Part shown: one piece after another, positions 26,383-36,736 of the stretch | Layout of the letters: each line of letters begins with the position of its first letter | How positions within the stretch are numbered: the first letter of the stretch is position 1 | Assembly (NCBI RefSeq): GCF_001005085.2 | Contig: NZ_LBMU02000021.1 | Location: 176,394-240,393, forward strand | DNA: 64,000 nucleotides | Reading direction: 5' to 3' | Origin: Streptomyces humi | GTDB taxonomy: Bacteria; Actinomycetota; Actinomycetes; Streptomycetales; Streptomycetaceae | Position numbers and translations under genes: made by a program | Notes under the pieces: model-generated | Database searches by the model: none | Told to the model about the DNA's origin: nothing | What the model saw: the letters and a program-made list of their open reading frames with translations, nothing else

Positions 26383-27261
26383 GTGCAGCGGAAGGCGTAC
26401 GTAACCGGCACCGCCGCCCTTCTCGCGGCTCTGCTGGCCGGCTGCACAAGCGGTTCCAGCGGCGGGGACGACACCAGCGACAAGAACGCGGACACCGGCA
26501 CCGCCAGCGCCGCCGCCCAGCCCGGCAAGTACCGCACCCTCCCCGAGCCCTGCGGCGCGGTCAGCCACGACACCCTCGACTCCCTGCTCCCCGGTATCGC
26601 CCAGATCACCGACACGGACCAGCGCGACAAGGCCTACCAGGGCGACGCCACCCTCACCTACGACACGGACCGCAAGGTCGGCTGCCGCTGGAAGGTCGAG
26701 TCCACCGACGCCACGGACCGGCTGTCCGTCGACTTCGAACGCGTGGTGTCGTACGACAACTCGGTCAGCGACGACAACGAGGCGCAGACCATCTACACGC
26801 AGCTGGAGACCGCGGCCGACATCCCCGAGTCCGCGCCTCCGAGCGCGACGGAATCGCCGTCGCCGTCCGGCTCCTCCTCCGCTTCCCCGTCCCCTTCCGC
26901 CTCCTCGTCCCCCTCCTCGACCGCCTCCCCCTCGGCCTCCGCCTCCACCTCCTCCGCCGCGTCCGGCGACCCCGCCGGCTCGGCCTCCGCGTCCGCCTCC
27001 CCGTCGGCCACCCCGGCCGACCTACAGCCCCGCGTCCTCACCGACCTCGGTGACGAGGCGTATCTCGACGACCAGCTCAACGGCTCCGGTTCGACGGCCG
27101 AACAGCGGACGGTGACTGTGGTGTTCCGCACGTCCAACGTCGTGGTGACCATCGAGTACGAGGAGCAGCCGATGGCCACCGGAACGGTCCCGGACAGCAA
27201 GGAAATGCAGGACAGGGCGCAGAATCTGGCCGCACAGCTGGCCGAGGCCCTCAACGGCTGA
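26383..27261 (+). CDS. DUF3558-like lipoprotein
   Basis: A 292-residue protein with a lipobox (LLAALLAGC, Cys at about residue 21). The start of its mature domain (YRTLPEPCGAVSHDTLDSLLPG ... VGCRWKVES) is like the next gene's product and like DUF3558 lipoproteins. Residues ~145-215 form an extreme Ser/Pro/Ala linker between two halves of the domain, which is odd because such linkers are normally terminal. Start is GTG 26383 after AAGGAG. Function unknown. Confidence 0.85.
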   Translation: MQRKAYVTGTAALLAALLAGCTSGSSGGDDTSDKNADTGTASAAAQPGKYRTLPEPCGAVSHDTLDSLLPGIAQITDTDQRDKAYQGDATLTYDTDRKVGCRWKVESTDATDRLSVDFERVVSYDNSVSDDNEAQTIYTQLETAADIPESAPPSATESPSPSGSSSASPSPSASSSPSSTASPSASASTSSAASGDPAGSASASASPSATPADLQPRVLTDLGDEAYLDDQLNGSGSTAEQRTVTVVFRTSNVVVTIEYEEQPMATGTVPDSKEMQDRAQNLAAQLAEALNG

Positions 27262-27378
27262 CGGCCCGGACACACCCCGCGCACCCCGCCCGCAAAGCAC
27301 GCGAACCAAAACCGCACAGCTCCCTCACCGCGTACCGTGGCCCCTCGGACCCGATCCGACCGCAGGAACCCCGAACGT

Positions 27379-28287
27379 ATGAGTGAAGGAACCATGCAGC
27401 GAGTAGCAGTCCAGCGAGACGACCAGCGCGCCCGGAACGAACGGAACGCACAGCGACGGACCGGGCGCCTCCGCCGCTCCCTCGTCTGCGCGGCCGCCGT
27501 CCCCGCCGTGGCACTGTTCGCGACCGCCTGCTCCTCCGGCTCGGACGACAACGCGGCCAAGGAGACCGGCACCGGCACCGGCTCGACCCCGGCCACCACG
27601 GCCGCCGGCGGCACGGCCGCCTCCCCGACCGTCCAGGCGGCCAAGTACCAGAAGCTGCCCGAGCCGTGCGCGGTGCTGTCGAAGAAGACGCTCACCTCAC
27701 TCGTGCCGAAGGGCGTGAAGTCGGGCAAGGAGGGCACGTCGGACGATGTGGCCACGCGCGGCAGTTGCTCCTGGAGCAGCCTGGACAACAACGGCGTGAA
27801 GGGCTCCCAGTTCCGCTGGCTGAACGTGTCCTTCCTGCGCTTCGACTCGGACGCCGGCCGGGGCAGCGGCGACAAGCAGGCCGAGACGTACTACACGAGC
27901 CAGGTGCGGGAGGCGCAGTCCGTGACCGGCGCCAAGAACACCAGGTCGGAGCCGGTGAGCGGGGCCGGCGACCAGGCCACCGCCGTCCGCTACGACCTGA
28001 AGAAGAAGGAAGGCGCCTTCAAGCAGCAGACGGTCGTGGCGCGCGTCGCGAACGTGGTCGTCACCGTCGACTACAACGGCGCGGGTCTGGCCGGTGAGAA
28101 GACGCCGGACGCGGACACGCTCACGAAGGCGGCGGTGCAGGCCGTGAAGGAGGCGGTGACATCGGTCTCCAGCGCCAACGGCTCGGGTGCGCCCGCGAGT
28201 TCACCTGCGGCGACACCCTCGAAGTCGGCCTCGGAGTCCCCCTCCGCCTCCGCGTCGCCCAGCAAGTCGTCGGCCAAGAAGAGCTGA
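27379..28287 (+). CDS. DUF3558 family lipoprotein
   Basis: A 302-residue protein with a long basic N-terminus, a lipobox (VALFATAC) and a DUF3558-like domain (YQKLPEPCAVLSKKTLTSLVP ... GSCSWSSLD ... VVVTVDYNGAG). It ends in a Ser/Ala/Pro/Lys-rich tail (~40 residues). It is paralogous to the upstream lipoprotein: both share LPEPC, a second Cys and a VVVT(I/V) strand. ATG 27379 is used; ATG 27394 is a possible shorter start. Confidence 0.85.
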   Translation: MSEGTMQRVAVQRDDQRARNERNAQRRTGRLRRSLVCAAAVPAVALFATACSSGSDDNAAKETGTGTGSTPATTAAGGTAASPTVQAAKYQKLPEPCAVLSKKTLTSLVPKGVKSGKEGTSDDVATRGSCSWSSLDNNGVKGSQFRWLNVSFLRFDSDAGRGSGDKQAETYYTSQVREAQSVTGAKNTRSEPVSGAGDQATAVRYDLKKKEGAFKQQTVVARVANVVVTVDYNGAGLAGEKTPDADTLTKAAVQAVKEAVTSVSSANGSGAPASSPAATPSKSASESPSASASPSKSSAKKS

Positions 28288-28322
28288 CCGGCGACACGGG
28301 CGCCGCACACATGTGCCACCCT

Positions 28323-28334
28323 GTTGCGCGCAAC
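28323..28334. promoter_or_regulatory. Palindrome GTTGCGCGCAAC before the DUF2637 gene
   Basis: A perfect 12-bp palindrome 25 nt before the GTG at 28360, between the lipoprotein stop and the ribosome site. It could be an operator or a 5'-UTR stem; no family was assigned. Confidence 0.35.
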
Positions 28335-28359
28335 AACACGCAAGGGGAGGGGAGTACGG

Positions 28360-29727
28360 GTGGCCGCGCCAATGCAGCTGACTCGGATGCACCGCGTTCT
28401 CATCGGCGTGGTCGTGACCGGCGCGATGATCATCGCCGGTATCGGCTTCGCCGGTTCGTACGCGGCCGTCCGTGAGCTGGCCATCAAGAAGGGCTTCGGG
28501 AACTTCTCGTATGTCTTCCCGATCGGCATCGACGCGGGCATCTGCGTCCTGCTCGCCCTGGACCTGTTGCTGACCTGGATCCGCATCCCCTTCCCGCTGC
28601 TGCGGCAGACGGCCTGGCTGCTGACCATCGCCACGATCGCCTTCAACGGCGCGGCGGCCTGGCCGGACCCGCTGGGCGTGGGCATGCACGCGGTGATCCC
28701 GATCCTGTTCGTGGTCGCCGTCGAGGCGGCCCGGCACGCGATCGGCCGGATCGCCGACATCACCGCGGACAAGCACATGGAGGGGGTCCGCCTCACCCGC
28801 TGGCTGCTCTCCCCGGTGCCCACGTTCCTGCTGTGGCGCCGGATGAAGCTGTGGGAGCTGCGCTCCTACGACCAGGTCATCAAGCTGGAGCAGGAACGTC
28901 TCGTCTATCAGGCGAGGCTGCGTTCCCGCTTCGGCCGGGCATGGCGCAGGAAGGCCCCCGTCGAGTCCCTGATGCCGCTGCGCCTGGCACGCTACGGCGT
29001 CCCGCTGGCGGACACGGCCCCGGAAGGTCTGGCGGCGGCGGGCATAGACCTCCCGGTGCTCCTGCCGGCCCCGGCGGCCACGCCGGTGTCCGCCGCCCCG
29101 GCGGCGGCTGCGCAGGGCGAGCAGCGCGCGGAGCTGGTCCCCGCTCCCCGCGCCGAGCGGCCCGCGGACGGGCCGGAGCAGGCACCCGAGCAGCCGGCGA
29201 ACCCGTGGCTACAGGCCAGGGACCCGCAGCAGATCGAGTACCAGGGCGGCTACGACCCGACGTACGACCCGCGGTACGCCGCCTGGCTGGCACAGCAGCA
29301 GCAGTACCAGCAGGAGCAGTACCAGCAGTTCCCACAGGGCGAGTTCCCGCAGGGCGAGTTCCCGCAGGGGGAATTCCCCCAGGGCCAGTTCCCGCAGGAG
29401 CAGTTCCCGCAGGACCGGCAGCCCCTCCCCGAGGAGTCCCTGTCGGAGACGACCGGCAGCTTCCCCATCCCCTCCGGCCCGGGCCGCACCCGCGAGCTGG
29501 GTGAGGGCGGCGGCCCCCCGGAGCCCCCGGCGCCGTCGGAGGAGGACTACTACCTGGTCTTCCGTGAGTCGATCAAGACCGGCAACGGAGCGCCCACCCC
29601 GCGCGGGTTCATCGCCGACGTCGAGGCCACCTACGGCGTCGTCCTCGACGAGACCGAGTCCAAGCGCATGGTGACCCGCTTCTCGAACCGCCTCAACGCG
29701 GAGCTGGCGGACGAGCACATCGCCTGA
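28360..29727 (+). CDS. DUF2637 (SpdB-like) membrane protein
   Basis: A 455-residue protein. The N-terminal ~150 residues carry four helices typical of DUF2637, a family with plasmid-spread-type relatives. The middle and C-terminal parts are cytosolic and rich in Pro, Gln and Ala. Residues ~325-350 are pentapeptide repeats ([10 protein letters not shown]) encoded by tandem 15-bp units. The last ~60 residues form a compact segment ([21 protein letters not shown] ... [19 protein letters not shown]) that may be a small winged-helix-like domain. GTG 28360 follows GGGAGGGGAG. Chromosomal role unknown. Confidence 0.85.
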   Translation: MAAPMQLTRMHRVLIGVVVTGAMIIAGIGFAGSYAAVRELAIKKGFGNFSYVFPIGIDAGICVLLALDLLLTWIRIPFPLLRQTAWLLTIATIAFNGAAAWPDPLGVGMHAVIPILFVVAVEAARHAIGRIADITADKHMEGVRLTRWLLSPVPTFLLWRRMKLWELRSYDQVIKLEQERLVYQARLRSRFGRAWRRKAPVESLMPLRLARYGVPLADTAPEGLAAAGIDLPVLLPAPAATPVSAAPAAAAQGEQRAELVPAPRAERPADGPEQAPEQPANPWLQARDPQQIEYQGGYDPTYDPRYAAWLAQQQQYQQEQYQQFPQGEFPQGEFPQGEFPQGQFPQEQFPQDRQPLPEESLSETTGSFPIPSGPGRTRELGEGGGPPEPPAPSEEDYYLVFRESIKTGNGAPTPRGFIADVEATYGVVLDETESKRMVTRFSNRLNAELADEHIA

Positions 29728-29787
29728 GCGCACACCGCCCGAGAGCACACCGCCTGAGCGCACACCGCCCGAGAGGCACGCGGCAGC

Positions 29788-29824
29788 GGAAAGGGGGCCC
29801 TCCGCCGAGGAGGGCCCCCTTTCC
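29788..29824. terminator. Bidirectional terminator between the DUF2637 gene and lysS
   Basis: A perfect 16-bp stem (GGAAAGGGGGCCCTCC ... GGAGGGCCCCCTTTCC, 5-nt loop) with A- and T-runs at its ends lies between convergent genes. Near-tandem copies of GAGCGCACACCGCC(C/T) occupy 29727-29775 just before it. Confidence 0.9.
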
Positions 29825-29831
29825 GTACCGC

Positions 29832-31565
29832 CTATTCCCCGAGCAGCCGCCGGACCCGGTCCTGCCCGACGGCGAGGAGCAGCGTGGGCAGGCGCGGCCC
29901 GGTGTCCCGGCCCACCAGCAGGTGGTACAGGAGCGCGAAGAACGAACGCTGGGCCGTCTTGATCTCGGCCGGCAGCTCCTTCGCCGTCGCGTCCGCGGAG
30001 AACCCGGCCTGCACCTTGGGCACGCCGTACACGAGGTGGGTGAGGCCGTCCAGCGACCAGTGCTCGGCGAGGCCGTCGAGCAGCAGCCGTACCGACTGCT
30101 GGGACGCCTCGTCGAGGGACTTCAGCAGCTCGGCGTCCGGCTCCTCGCGGACGATGGTGCGCTGGTCGGCCGGCACCTGGGTGTTGATCCAGGCCTCGGC
30201 CTTGTCGTACCGCGGGCGGGCCTCGTCCACCGACGTCAGCGGGTTCGCGGGGTCCAGCTCGCTGAGGATGCGCAGCGCCTGGTCCTCGTGCCCGGCGGTG
30301 ATGTCGGCGACGGAGGCGAGGGTGCGGTACGGCAGCGGCCTGGGCGTGCGGGGCAGCTCACCGCCGGCCGAGCGCACGGCACGGGAGTGCGCGGCGATGT
30401 CGCCGGGCAGCGCGGATCCCTCCGCCACCTTGCCGTCCAGCTTGTCCCACTCGTCGTAGAGCCGCTGGATCTCCTGGTCGAAGGCGATCTTGAAGGACTG
30501 GTTGGGCCGGCGGCGGGCGTACAGCCAGCGCAGGAGCTGCGGCTCCATGATCTTCAGCGCGTCGGCCGGGGTGGGCACCCCGCCCCGGGACGAGGACATC
30601 TTGGCCATGCCGCTGATGCCCACGAAGGCGTACATGGGCCCGATGGGCTGCTTGCCGCCGAAGATCCCGACGATCTGCCCGCCCACCTGGAAGCTGGACC
30701 CGGGCGAGGAGTGGTCGACACCGCTCGGCTCGAAGACGACGCCCTCGTAGGCCCAGCGCATCGGCCAGTCGACCTTCCAGACCAGCTTGCCGCGGTTGAA
30801 CTCGCTGAGCCGGACGGTCTCCGAGAAGCCGCACGCGGTGCAGGTGTACGTGAGCTCGGTGGTGTCGTCGTCGTACGCCGTGACGGTGGTCAGGTCCTTG
30901 CCGCAGCCGCCGCAGTACGGCTTGTAGGGGAAGTACCCGGCGGACCCGGACGACCCGTCGTCCTCGGCGGCCGCGCCCGAGCCCTCCTCGGCCTCCAGCT
31001 CGGCCTCGTCGACCGCCTTCTGCTGGGGCTTCTTGCCGGTCTTCGGCTTGGTCCGGTACTGGGCGAGGATCGCGTCGATGTCACCCCGGTGCTTCATGGC
31101 GTGCAGGATCTGCTCGCGGTAGACGCCCGAGGTGTACTGCGCGGTCTGGCTGATCCCGTCGAACTCCACGCCCAGCTCGGCCAGCGACTCGACCATCGCG
31201 GCCTTGAAGTGCTCGGCCCAGTTCGGGTGGGCGGACCCCTTCGGGGCGGGCACCGAGGTGAGCGGCTTGCCGATGTGCTCGGCCCAGCTCTCGTCGACAC
31301 CGGCGACGCCCGCGGGCACCTTGCGGTAGCGGTCGTAGTCGTCCCAGGAGATCAGGTGCCGGACCTGGTGACCGCGCCGCCGCACCTCGTCCGCGACCAG
31401 GTGCGGGGTCATGACCTCGCGGAGGTTCCCCAGGTGGATCGGCCCGGAGGGGGACAGCCCGGACGCGACGACGACCGGTTTGCCCGGGGCCCGACGCTCC
31501 GACTCCTCGATGACCTCATCCGCGAAACGGGAGACCCAGTCGGTGGTCTCGGTGCTCTGAGCCAC
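29832..31565 (-). CDS. lysS: Lysyl-tRNA synthetase, class I
   Basis: A 577-residue class I LysRS (archaeal/spirochaete-type fold, not the class II enzyme). The HIGH-type motif is GPIHLGNL and the KMSKS-type motif is KMSSSRGG. An inserted zinc-ribbon-like region has CGGCG and CTACG pairs. A charged low-complexity insert (~190-220) interrupts the catalytic domain. GTG 31565 is preferred because AAGGA lies 10 nt upstream; GTG 31574 is only 1 nt from it. It is divergent from argS. Confidence 0.93.
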   Translation of the reverse strand: MAQSTETTDWVSRFADEVIEESERRAPGKPVVVASGLSPSGPIHLGNLREVMTPHLVADEVRRRGHQVRHLISWDDYDRYRKVPAGVAGVDESWAEHIGKPLTSVPAPKGSAHPNWAEHFKAAMVESLAELGVEFDGISQTAQYTSGVYREQILHAMKHRGDIDAILAQYRTKPKTGKKPQQKAVDEAELEAEEGSGAAAEDDGSSGSAGYFPYKPYCGGCGKDLTTVTAYDDDTTELTYTCTACGFSETVRLSEFNRGKLVWKVDWPMRWAYEGVVFEPSGVDHSSPGSSFQVGGQIVGIFGGKQPIGPMYAFVGISGMAKMSSSRGGVPTPADALKIMEPQLLRWLYARRRPNQSFKIAFDQEIQRLYDEWDKLDGKVAEGSALPGDIAAHSRAVRSAGGELPRTPRPLPYRTLASVADITAGHEDQALRILSELDPANPLTSVDEARPRYDKAEAWINTQVPADQRTIVREEPDAELLKSLDEASQQSVRLLLDGLAEHWSLDGLTHLVYGVPKVQAGFSADATAKELPAEIKTAQRSFFALLYHLLVGRDTGPRLPTLLLAVGQDRVRRLLGE

Positions 31566-31732
31566 GATCGGCACGTCCTTCTTTCAGACACGGGGCAGCC
31601 GGTACGGTCGCACGGCTGGCGCGTCCATTGTCCCAGGGACTACGCCTTCCATGAAAACGCCATAACACAAGAGCCCTGTAAGGACCGCGAGGTTCCCCTG
31701 GCCCCCACTCGGCGGCACAGCCGCCGTCCGGG

Positions 31733-31775
31733 GGCGCGGGGAACCGCGCGACCAGCCACGACGCACCCGCATCCG
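31733..31775. repeat. Dispersed intergenic element, copy B, in the 315-bp lysS-argS gap
   Basis: GGGGAACCGCGCGACCAGCC followed by ACGACGCACCCGCA resembles the elements near 23884, 46171 and 55736. The rest of the gap 31566-31880 holds the divergent promoters and a GC-rich inverted stretch (31700-31735). No gene was seen. Confidence 0.6.
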
Positions 31776-31880
31776 GCCGCGTACGGAGCCCCCCACACCC
31801 GTAGCCGCAAAAACCCCTTTACCCCCCGTGAAATACTGGATCCGTCTACCAGCACCCACGAGGAGAACGGCTCCCACCCC

Positions 31881-33638
31881 ATGGCCTCGGTCACGTCCCT
31901 CAGCGACTCCGTCAACCAGCAGCTCACGAACGCCCTCTCGGCCACCCTGCCGGAGGCCTCCGTGGACCCCCTGCTGCGACGCAGCGACCGGGCCGACTAC
32001 CAGGCGAACGGCATCCTCGCCGCCGCCAAGAAGGCCAAGGCCAACCCCCGGGAGCTGGCCACCCAGGTCGTCTCGCACATCACCACCGGCGCGGACCTGA
32101 TCCAGGACGTCGAGGTCTCCGGCCCCGGCTTCCTCAACATCACCCTCGCGGACCGGGCGATCACCGAGAACCTGGCCGCGCGGTACGCGGACGGCGACCG
32201 GCTCGGCGTGGCCGCCAAGGCCGACCCGGGCGTCACGGTCATCGACTACGCCCAGCCGAACGTCGCCAAGGAGATGCACGTCGGCCACCTGCGTTCCGCG
32301 GTGATCGGCGACGCCCTGCGCGGCATGCTCGACTTCACCGGCGAGAAGACGATCGGCCGGCACCACATCGGCGACTGGGGCACCCAGTTCGGCATGCTCA
32401 TCCAGTACCTGATCGAGAACCCGGGCGAGCTGTCCGCGGAGACCGACACGGACGGCGAGCAGGCCATGTCGAACCTGAACCGGGTCTACAAGGCGTCCCG
32501 GGCGGTCTTCGACGCGGACGAGCAGTTCAAGGAGCGGGCCCGCAAGCGGGTGGTCGCCCTCCAGTCCGGCGACAAGGAGACCCTCGACCTCTGGCAGCGG
32601 TTCGTGGACGAGTCGAAGGTCTACTTTTACTCGGTCTTCGAGAAGCTGGACATGGAGATCCGGGACGACGAGATCGTGGGCGAGTCGGCGTACAACGACG
32701 GCATGCCGGAGACCGCCCGCATCCTGGAGGAGAGCGGTGTCGCGGTCCGTTCCGAGGGCGCGCTCGTGGTCTTCTTCGACGACATCCGGGGCAAGGACGA
32801 CCAGCCGGTCCCGCTGATCGTGCAGAAGGCGGACGGCGGCTTCGGCTACGCGGCCTCCGACCTGACCGCGATCCGCAACCGGGTCGCCGGCCTGCACGCC
32901 ACGTCCCTGATCTACGTCGTGGACGTCCGCCAGTCGCTGCACTTCAAGATGGTCTTCGAGACGGCGCGGCGGGCGGGCTGGCTCACCGACGACGTCACCG
33001 CGCACAACATGGGCTACGGCACGGTGCTGGGCGCGGACGGCAAGCCGTTCAAGACGCGTGCGGGCGAGACCGTCCGGCTGGAGGACCTGCTGGACGAGGC
33101 CGTGCAGCGGGCGGCGGAGGTCGTACGCGAAAAGGCCCAGGACCTCACCGAGGCGGAGATCCAGGAGCGGGCCGCCCAGGTCGGCATCGGCGCGGTGAAG
33201 TACGCCGACCTGTCGACCTCCGCGAACCGGGACTACAAGTTCGACCTGGACCAGATGGTCTCGCTGAACGGCGACACGTCCGTGTACCTCCAGTACGCGT
33301 ACGCCCGTATCCAGTCGATCCTGCGCAAGGCGGGAGAGGTGCGGCCCGCCGCCCACCCCGAGCTGGCGCTGCACACGGCGGAGCGGGCGCTGGGCCTGCA
33401 CGTGGACGCGTTCGGTGACACGGTCTTCGAGGCGGCGGCGGAGTACGCCCCGCACAAGCTGTCCGCGTACCTGTACCAGCTGGCCTCGCTGTACACGTCG
33501 TTCTACGACAAGTGCCCGGTCCTCAAGGCCGACACCCCGGCCCAGGTGGAGAACCGCCTGTTCCTGTGCGACATGACGGCCCGCACCCTGCACCAGGGCA
33601 TGTCCCTGCTGGGCATCCGGACGCCCGAGCGGCTCTGA
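31881..33638 (+). CDS. argS: Arginyl-tRNA synthetase
   Basis: A 585-residue class I ArgRS: N-terminal tRNA-D-loop recognition domain, [20 protein letters not shown] (HIGH motif as HVGH), [13 protein letters not shown], the Tyr/Asp region [11 protein letters not shown], a degenerate KMSKS region ([18 protein letters not shown]), and a C-terminal DALR anticodon-binding domain ending [12 protein letters not shown]. The normal length is present. GAGGAGA is 14 nt before ATG 31881, rather far. Confidence 0.96.
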   Translation: MASVTSLSDSVNQQLTNALSATLPEASVDPLLRRSDRADYQANGILAAAKKAKANPRELATQVVSHITTGADLIQDVEVSGPGFLNITLADRAITENLAARYADGDRLGVAAKADPGVTVIDYAQPNVAKEMHVGHLRSAVIGDALRGMLDFTGEKTIGRHHIGDWGTQFGMLIQYLIENPGELSAETDTDGEQAMSNLNRVYKASRAVFDADEQFKERARKRVVALQSGDKETLDLWQRFVDESKVYFYSVFEKLDMEIRDDEIVGESAYNDGMPETARILEESGVAVRSEGALVVFFDDIRGKDDQPVPLIVQKADGGFGYAASDLTAIRNRVAGLHATSLIYVVDVRQSLHFKMVFETARRAGWLTDDVTAHNMGYGTVLGADGKPFKTRAGETVRLEDLLDEAVQRAAEVVREKAQDLTEAEIQERAAQVGIGAVKYADLSTSANRDYKFDLDQMVSLNGDTSVYLQYAYARIQSILRKAGEVRPAAHPELALHTAERALGLHVDAFGDTVFEAAAEYAPHKLSAYLYQLASLYTSFYDKCPVLKADTPAQVENRLFLCDMTARTLHQGMSLLGIRTPERL

Positions 33639-33652
33639 GCGTCTGCACCGCG

Positions 33653-33704
33653 ACAACGGCCTGTGGCCGCTCCTCCCGGGGGAGGAGCGGCCACAGGCCG
33701 TTGT
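33653..33704. terminator. Very strong bidirectional terminator after argS
   Basis: A perfect 24-bp stem (33653-33676 with 33681-33704) with a CGGG tetraloop lies between argS and the convergent peptidoglycan-binding gene. Confidence 0.93.
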
Positions 33705-33729
33705 TCGGATGGTGCGGCTGTCGCGGCTG

Positions 33730-34170
33730 TCAGGCGGCGAAGCGCTTGAAGGCGGCGCGGGTGCCCGAGCCGGCGATGCCGTCGATGTCACCGGTGTAGC
33801 CGTAGTCGGCCTTCAGCAGCCGCTGGAGCGCCTTGATCGTGTTGGTGCCGGGGTCGCCGTCGATGGCCCCGGTGTAGCCCCAGTACTTCGTGAGGCAGCG
33901 CTGGAACGCCTTCCAGCTGTTGGGGCCGAGCTGGCCGTCGATGCCGTCGGTGTAGCCCCAGTACTCCGCCAGGAAGTTCTGCACGTTCTTGGCCTCGGCG
34001 GTGGTCAGGCCGAAGTTCTCGTAGGAGGCCAGGGTGGCGGCCTGCGCGCTCACCGCCGGCTGCGAGACCGGCGCGGCGAAGCTGGTGCCGGCGGTCGCCA
34101 GGGAACCGGCGGCGAGACCGGCGACGGCGGTGATTCCGACGAGGGTCCGGGCCAGAACGTTCGGTCGCAT
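33730..34170 (-). CDS. Secreted protein with three peptidoglycan-binding-like repeats
   Basis: A 146-residue protein: a signal peptide (VGITAVAGLAAGSLATAGTSFAAP) and three copies of a PG_binding_1-like unit (WGYTDGIDGQLGPNSWKAFQR; WGYTGAIDGDPGTNTIKALQR; YGYTGDIDGIAGSGTRAAFKR). It has no catalytic domain, so it is probably a wall-bound structural or adaptor protein. AGAGGA precedes ATG 34170. The ectodomain of the next divergent gene carries a related unit. Confidence 0.88.
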   Translation of the reverse strand: MRPNVLARTLVGITAVAGLAAGSLATAGTSFAAPVSQPAVSAQAATLASYENFGLTTAEAKNVQNFLAEYWGYTDGIDGQLGPNSWKAFQRCLTKYWGYTGAIDGDPGTNTIKALQRLLKADYGYTGDIDGIAGSGTRAAFKRFAA

Positions 34171-34433
34171 GCGTTCCTCTTTCAGGTCGTGGGCCGGCGC
34201 CCGGCCCGTTCGGCGAGCCGGTGCCGCCACCACGGTGCGGGCCGCCCGGCCGGCCCCGCCACGGCTGTCGGCGAAGTGGCGGCATCCTGGGACGCCACCT
34301 TCTCTGACCTGCACTGACACCCTCCCGCGGGACGGAGTGACGGGACGGCCGTACAGGGGTGGCCATGCTCATGCAGAATGCGGTCGGAGCGGGGGGCCGC
34401 TGACCACGGTTCGTGACCGCATCGGGGGGGGAC

Positions 34434-35255
34434 ATGTCGCGCTGGAAAGCACTGCCCGCTGAACTGGATCCGCGCGTACGGCAGTTGGTGGTGCGTCTGC
34501 GCCGGCTGAAGGACCACAGCGGGCTGAGCGTGCGGCAGCTCGCCGCGCGGACGGGGTACAGCCCCAAGTCGTGGGAACGGTATCTGGGCGGCCGGTCACT
34601 GCCGCCCGGGGAGGCCGTGGCGGCACTGGCCCGGATCGGCGGGGATGATCCGACCCGCCTGCTGACGCTGCGCGAGGTGGCGGCGGAGGCCTGGGAGAAC
34701 GGGAAGGACCGCGGCGGAACCGCCGTACCGGCTGCTCCCGCCCAACCGGCCGCTCCCGCCGAACTCGCCCGCCCCGCCGCTCCCGCCGATCCCCCCGGCC
34801 CCGTCGGGGAAATACGGCTCTCCGTACGGTCGTTGCGGCTCGCGCTCGCGGCCGGGGCGGTGGCGCTGGTACTCGCGGTGTCGTCGGCCGTGCTGGTGAC
34901 CTCATGGCTCACCGGGCGCTCCGGCGCCGACGACGACGAGACGCCGCGGACGGCTCCGCTCGCCGCGTCGGCACCGGCCTCGACACCCTCGTACGGCTGC
35001 CGTCTGAAGCGGGTCGACGGAGCCTGGTACGCGGGCAGCAGCCGGACCGGGGACGCCACCGTGGGGTACGGCGAGTCGGGGCCGGACGTCGTGGAGGTGC
35101 AGTGCCTGCTGCGCCGGGCGGGTGTTTCGCCGGGCGGCATCGACGGCATGTTCGGCCCGCTGACGCGGGGCGCGGTGGTGCGGTTCCAGAAACGGGCCGG
35201 GCTGGTCGGCGACGGCATCGTGGGCCCGCGCACCTGGAAGGCGCTGCGGGGATGA
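34434..35255 (+). CDS. Membrane-anchored XRE protein with peptidoglycan-binding ectodomain
   Basis: A 273-residue protein. The N-terminal XRE-type helix-turn-helix is at about 12-70 (LKDHSGLSVRQLAARTGYSPKSWERYLGGR). A Pro/Ala linker leads to one helix at about 135-160. The ectodomain ends in a PG_binding_1 unit (VEVQCLLRRAGVSPGGIDGMFGPLTRGAVVRFQKRAG). The cytoplasmic HTH and outer wall-binding ends suggest a one-piece signal transducer or RodZ-like linker. ATG 34434 follows GGGGGGGA. The stop overlaps the next ATG (ATGA). Confidence 0.85.
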   Translation: MSRWKALPAELDPRVRQLVVRLRRLKDHSGLSVRQLAARTGYSPKSWERYLGGRSLPPGEAVAALARIGGDDPTRLLTLREVAAEAWENGKDRGGTAVPAAPAQPAAPAELARPAAPADPPGPVGEIRLSVRSLRLALAAGAVALVLAVSSAVLVTSWLTGRSGADDDETPRTAPLAASAPASTPSYGCRLKRVDGAWYAGSSRTGDATVGYGESGPDVVEVQCLLRRAGVSPGGIDGMFGPLTRGAVVRFQKRAGLVGDGIVGPRTWKALRG

Positions 35256-36202
35256 CCCCGGAACGGACCCGGCTGGCCGCCTCGCTGCGGGAGTTGAGAG
35301 CCCGCACCGGCCTGAGCATGGCGGCGCTCGCGACGAAGACGGCCTTCAGCAAGTCGTCCTGGGAGCGCTATCTCAACGGCAAGTCCCTGCCCCCGCGCCA
35401 GGCGGTCCAGGAACTGTGCCGACTGGCCGGCGAACCGGACGGGCGCTGCCTGGCCCTGTGGGAGATCGCGGAATCGGAGTGGAGCGGCCGGGGAAAGGAA
35501 CCGACTGCACCGACGGCGACACCCACGCCCTCGACCACGCCAACGCCAACGCCCACTGCCACTGCCACTGCCACTGCCACGACCACGACCACGCCAACGA
35601 CCACTGCCACGGGCTCGCCCACGACCATTGCCGCGGGCCCGGCCACGGGTGCGGTGCCCACCGCGGCGCCCGCGCCCGCCTCCCGTCTCGCCGGGCACCG
35701 GAGCGTCGTCGCCGTGGCGGTGCTGGCGTCGGTGTGCGCGGTGGCCGTGGGCGCGGTGGCGGTGGCGGTCGCACTGCTGCCGTCGGGCGCCGACGGCGCT
35801 TCGCGCGCGTCCGCGGAGGCGGCCCCGCACCAGGACCCCGCACCGTCCGCCCCGCACTGCCGGGGCGCGGCCTGCGAGGGCCGTAGCCCGATGGCCATGC
35901 GGTGCGCCGCCTCCCCCGTCACGCTGGCCACCCGTCACACGGCCGGCGGCGCCTGGCTGGAGGTGCGCTACAGCAAGGAGTGCGGGACGAGTTGGGCGCG
36001 CATGTGGGGCACGCGGGTCGGTGACCGGCTGAAGGTGACGGCAGGCGGCCGGGTGCACGGCGCCGAGATCAGGACGGCCGCCGAAGCGGACGCGTTCGTG
36101 TACACCCCGATGACGGCGACCGCCCCGGGCACCACGATCCGGACCTGCTTCCGCCCCGCCGGGGACGGCGGCCGGGAGTGCGTCACCTCCGTGCCGCGGT
36201 GA
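35252..36202 (+). CDS. Membrane-anchored XRE protein with DUF2690-like ectodomain
   Basis: A 316-residue protein: an XRE helix-turn-helix (about 10-65, TGLSMAALATKTAFSKSSWERYLNGK), a Thr/Pro/Ala linker built from ACTGCC/ACGACC microsatellite-like repeats (35540-35625), one helix (about 150-175) and a Cys-containing DUF2690-like ectodomain (CRGAACEGRSPMAMRC ... CGTSWARMWG ... TCFRPAGDGGRECVTS). Its HTH is closely similar to that of the upstream gene, so the two arose by duplication with different outer domains. The last 20 bp overlap the convergent ATPase gene. Confidence 0.83.
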   Translation: MTPERTRLAASLRELRARTGLSMAALATKTAFSKSSWERYLNGKSLPPRQAVQELCRLAGEPDGRCLALWEIAESEWSGRGKEPTAPTATPTPSTTPTPTPTATATATATTTTTPTTTATGSPTTIAAGPATGAVPTAAPAPASRLAGHRSVVAVAVLASVCAVAVGAVAVAVALLPSGADGASRASAEAAPHQDPAPSAPHCRGAACEGRSPMAMRCAASPVTLATRHTAGGAWLEVRYSKECGTSWARMWGTRVGDRLKVTAGGRVHGAEIRTAAEADAFVYTPMTATAPGTTIRTCFRPAGDGGRECVTSVPR

Positions 36203-36623
36203 CGCCCGCGACGACGGGGGTCTCGAACTCGGCCCACACCACCTTGCCGAGCTGTCGCTCGGTCACCCCCCACTTGTCGGCGAGCGCCCCGCCCAGCAGC
36301 AGCCCGCGGCCGCCCTCGTCCACGGTGTCCGCCTGCCCGGCGGCCGTCGGCAGGCCCGGCCCGCTGTCGTGCACCTCGACGCGGACGGCCTCACCGTCGT
36401 ACCGCAGCCGCAGGAGGAAGCCACGGCCGGGCGGCACGCCGTGCAGGAGGGCATTCGTGGCCAACTCGCTCACGCACAGCGACATGTCGTCGGCGCGGAC
36501 CCAGCCCGCCAGCCCCCAGCACCTGAGCGACTGCCCGGCGAACCGCCTGGCAGCGGGCACGGATCGGCGCTCCCGGGCGTAGAACTGTTCGCGCGGGTAG
36601 AGGAGTTCGTTTCGGTCGTTCAC
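36183..36623 (-). CDS. Anti-sigma-like ATP-binding regulator (HATPase_c)
   Basis: A 146-residue protein of the RsbW/SpoIIAB-like single-domain ATPase type: SELATNALLHG (N box), VEVHDSGPGLP (G1) and GGRGLLLGGALADKWGV (G2). Streptomyces has many of these. Standing next to an XRE-Scr1 and a DUF397 gene it forms the known whiJ/abaA-type cluster. GTG 36623 is the likely start, with no clear ribosome site, so the start is uncertain. Confidence 0.85.
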   Translation of the reverse strand: MNDRNELLYPREQFYARERRSVPAARRFAGQSLRCWGLAGWVRADDMSLCVSELATNALLHGVPPGRGFLLRLRYDGEAVRVEVHDSGPGLPTAAGQADTVDEGGRGLLLGGALADKWGVTERQLGKVVWAEFETPVVAGVTAARR

Positions 36624-36736
36624 GGGACGAATGTCGCGCAGAGTGACCAGCCTGGTGCAGGGAGTGGACCCGTACGGATTTTTTGTACGGGCCCCGACCC
36701 GGTGACGTACGCGTGCCCCAGGGGATTGAGACCGAC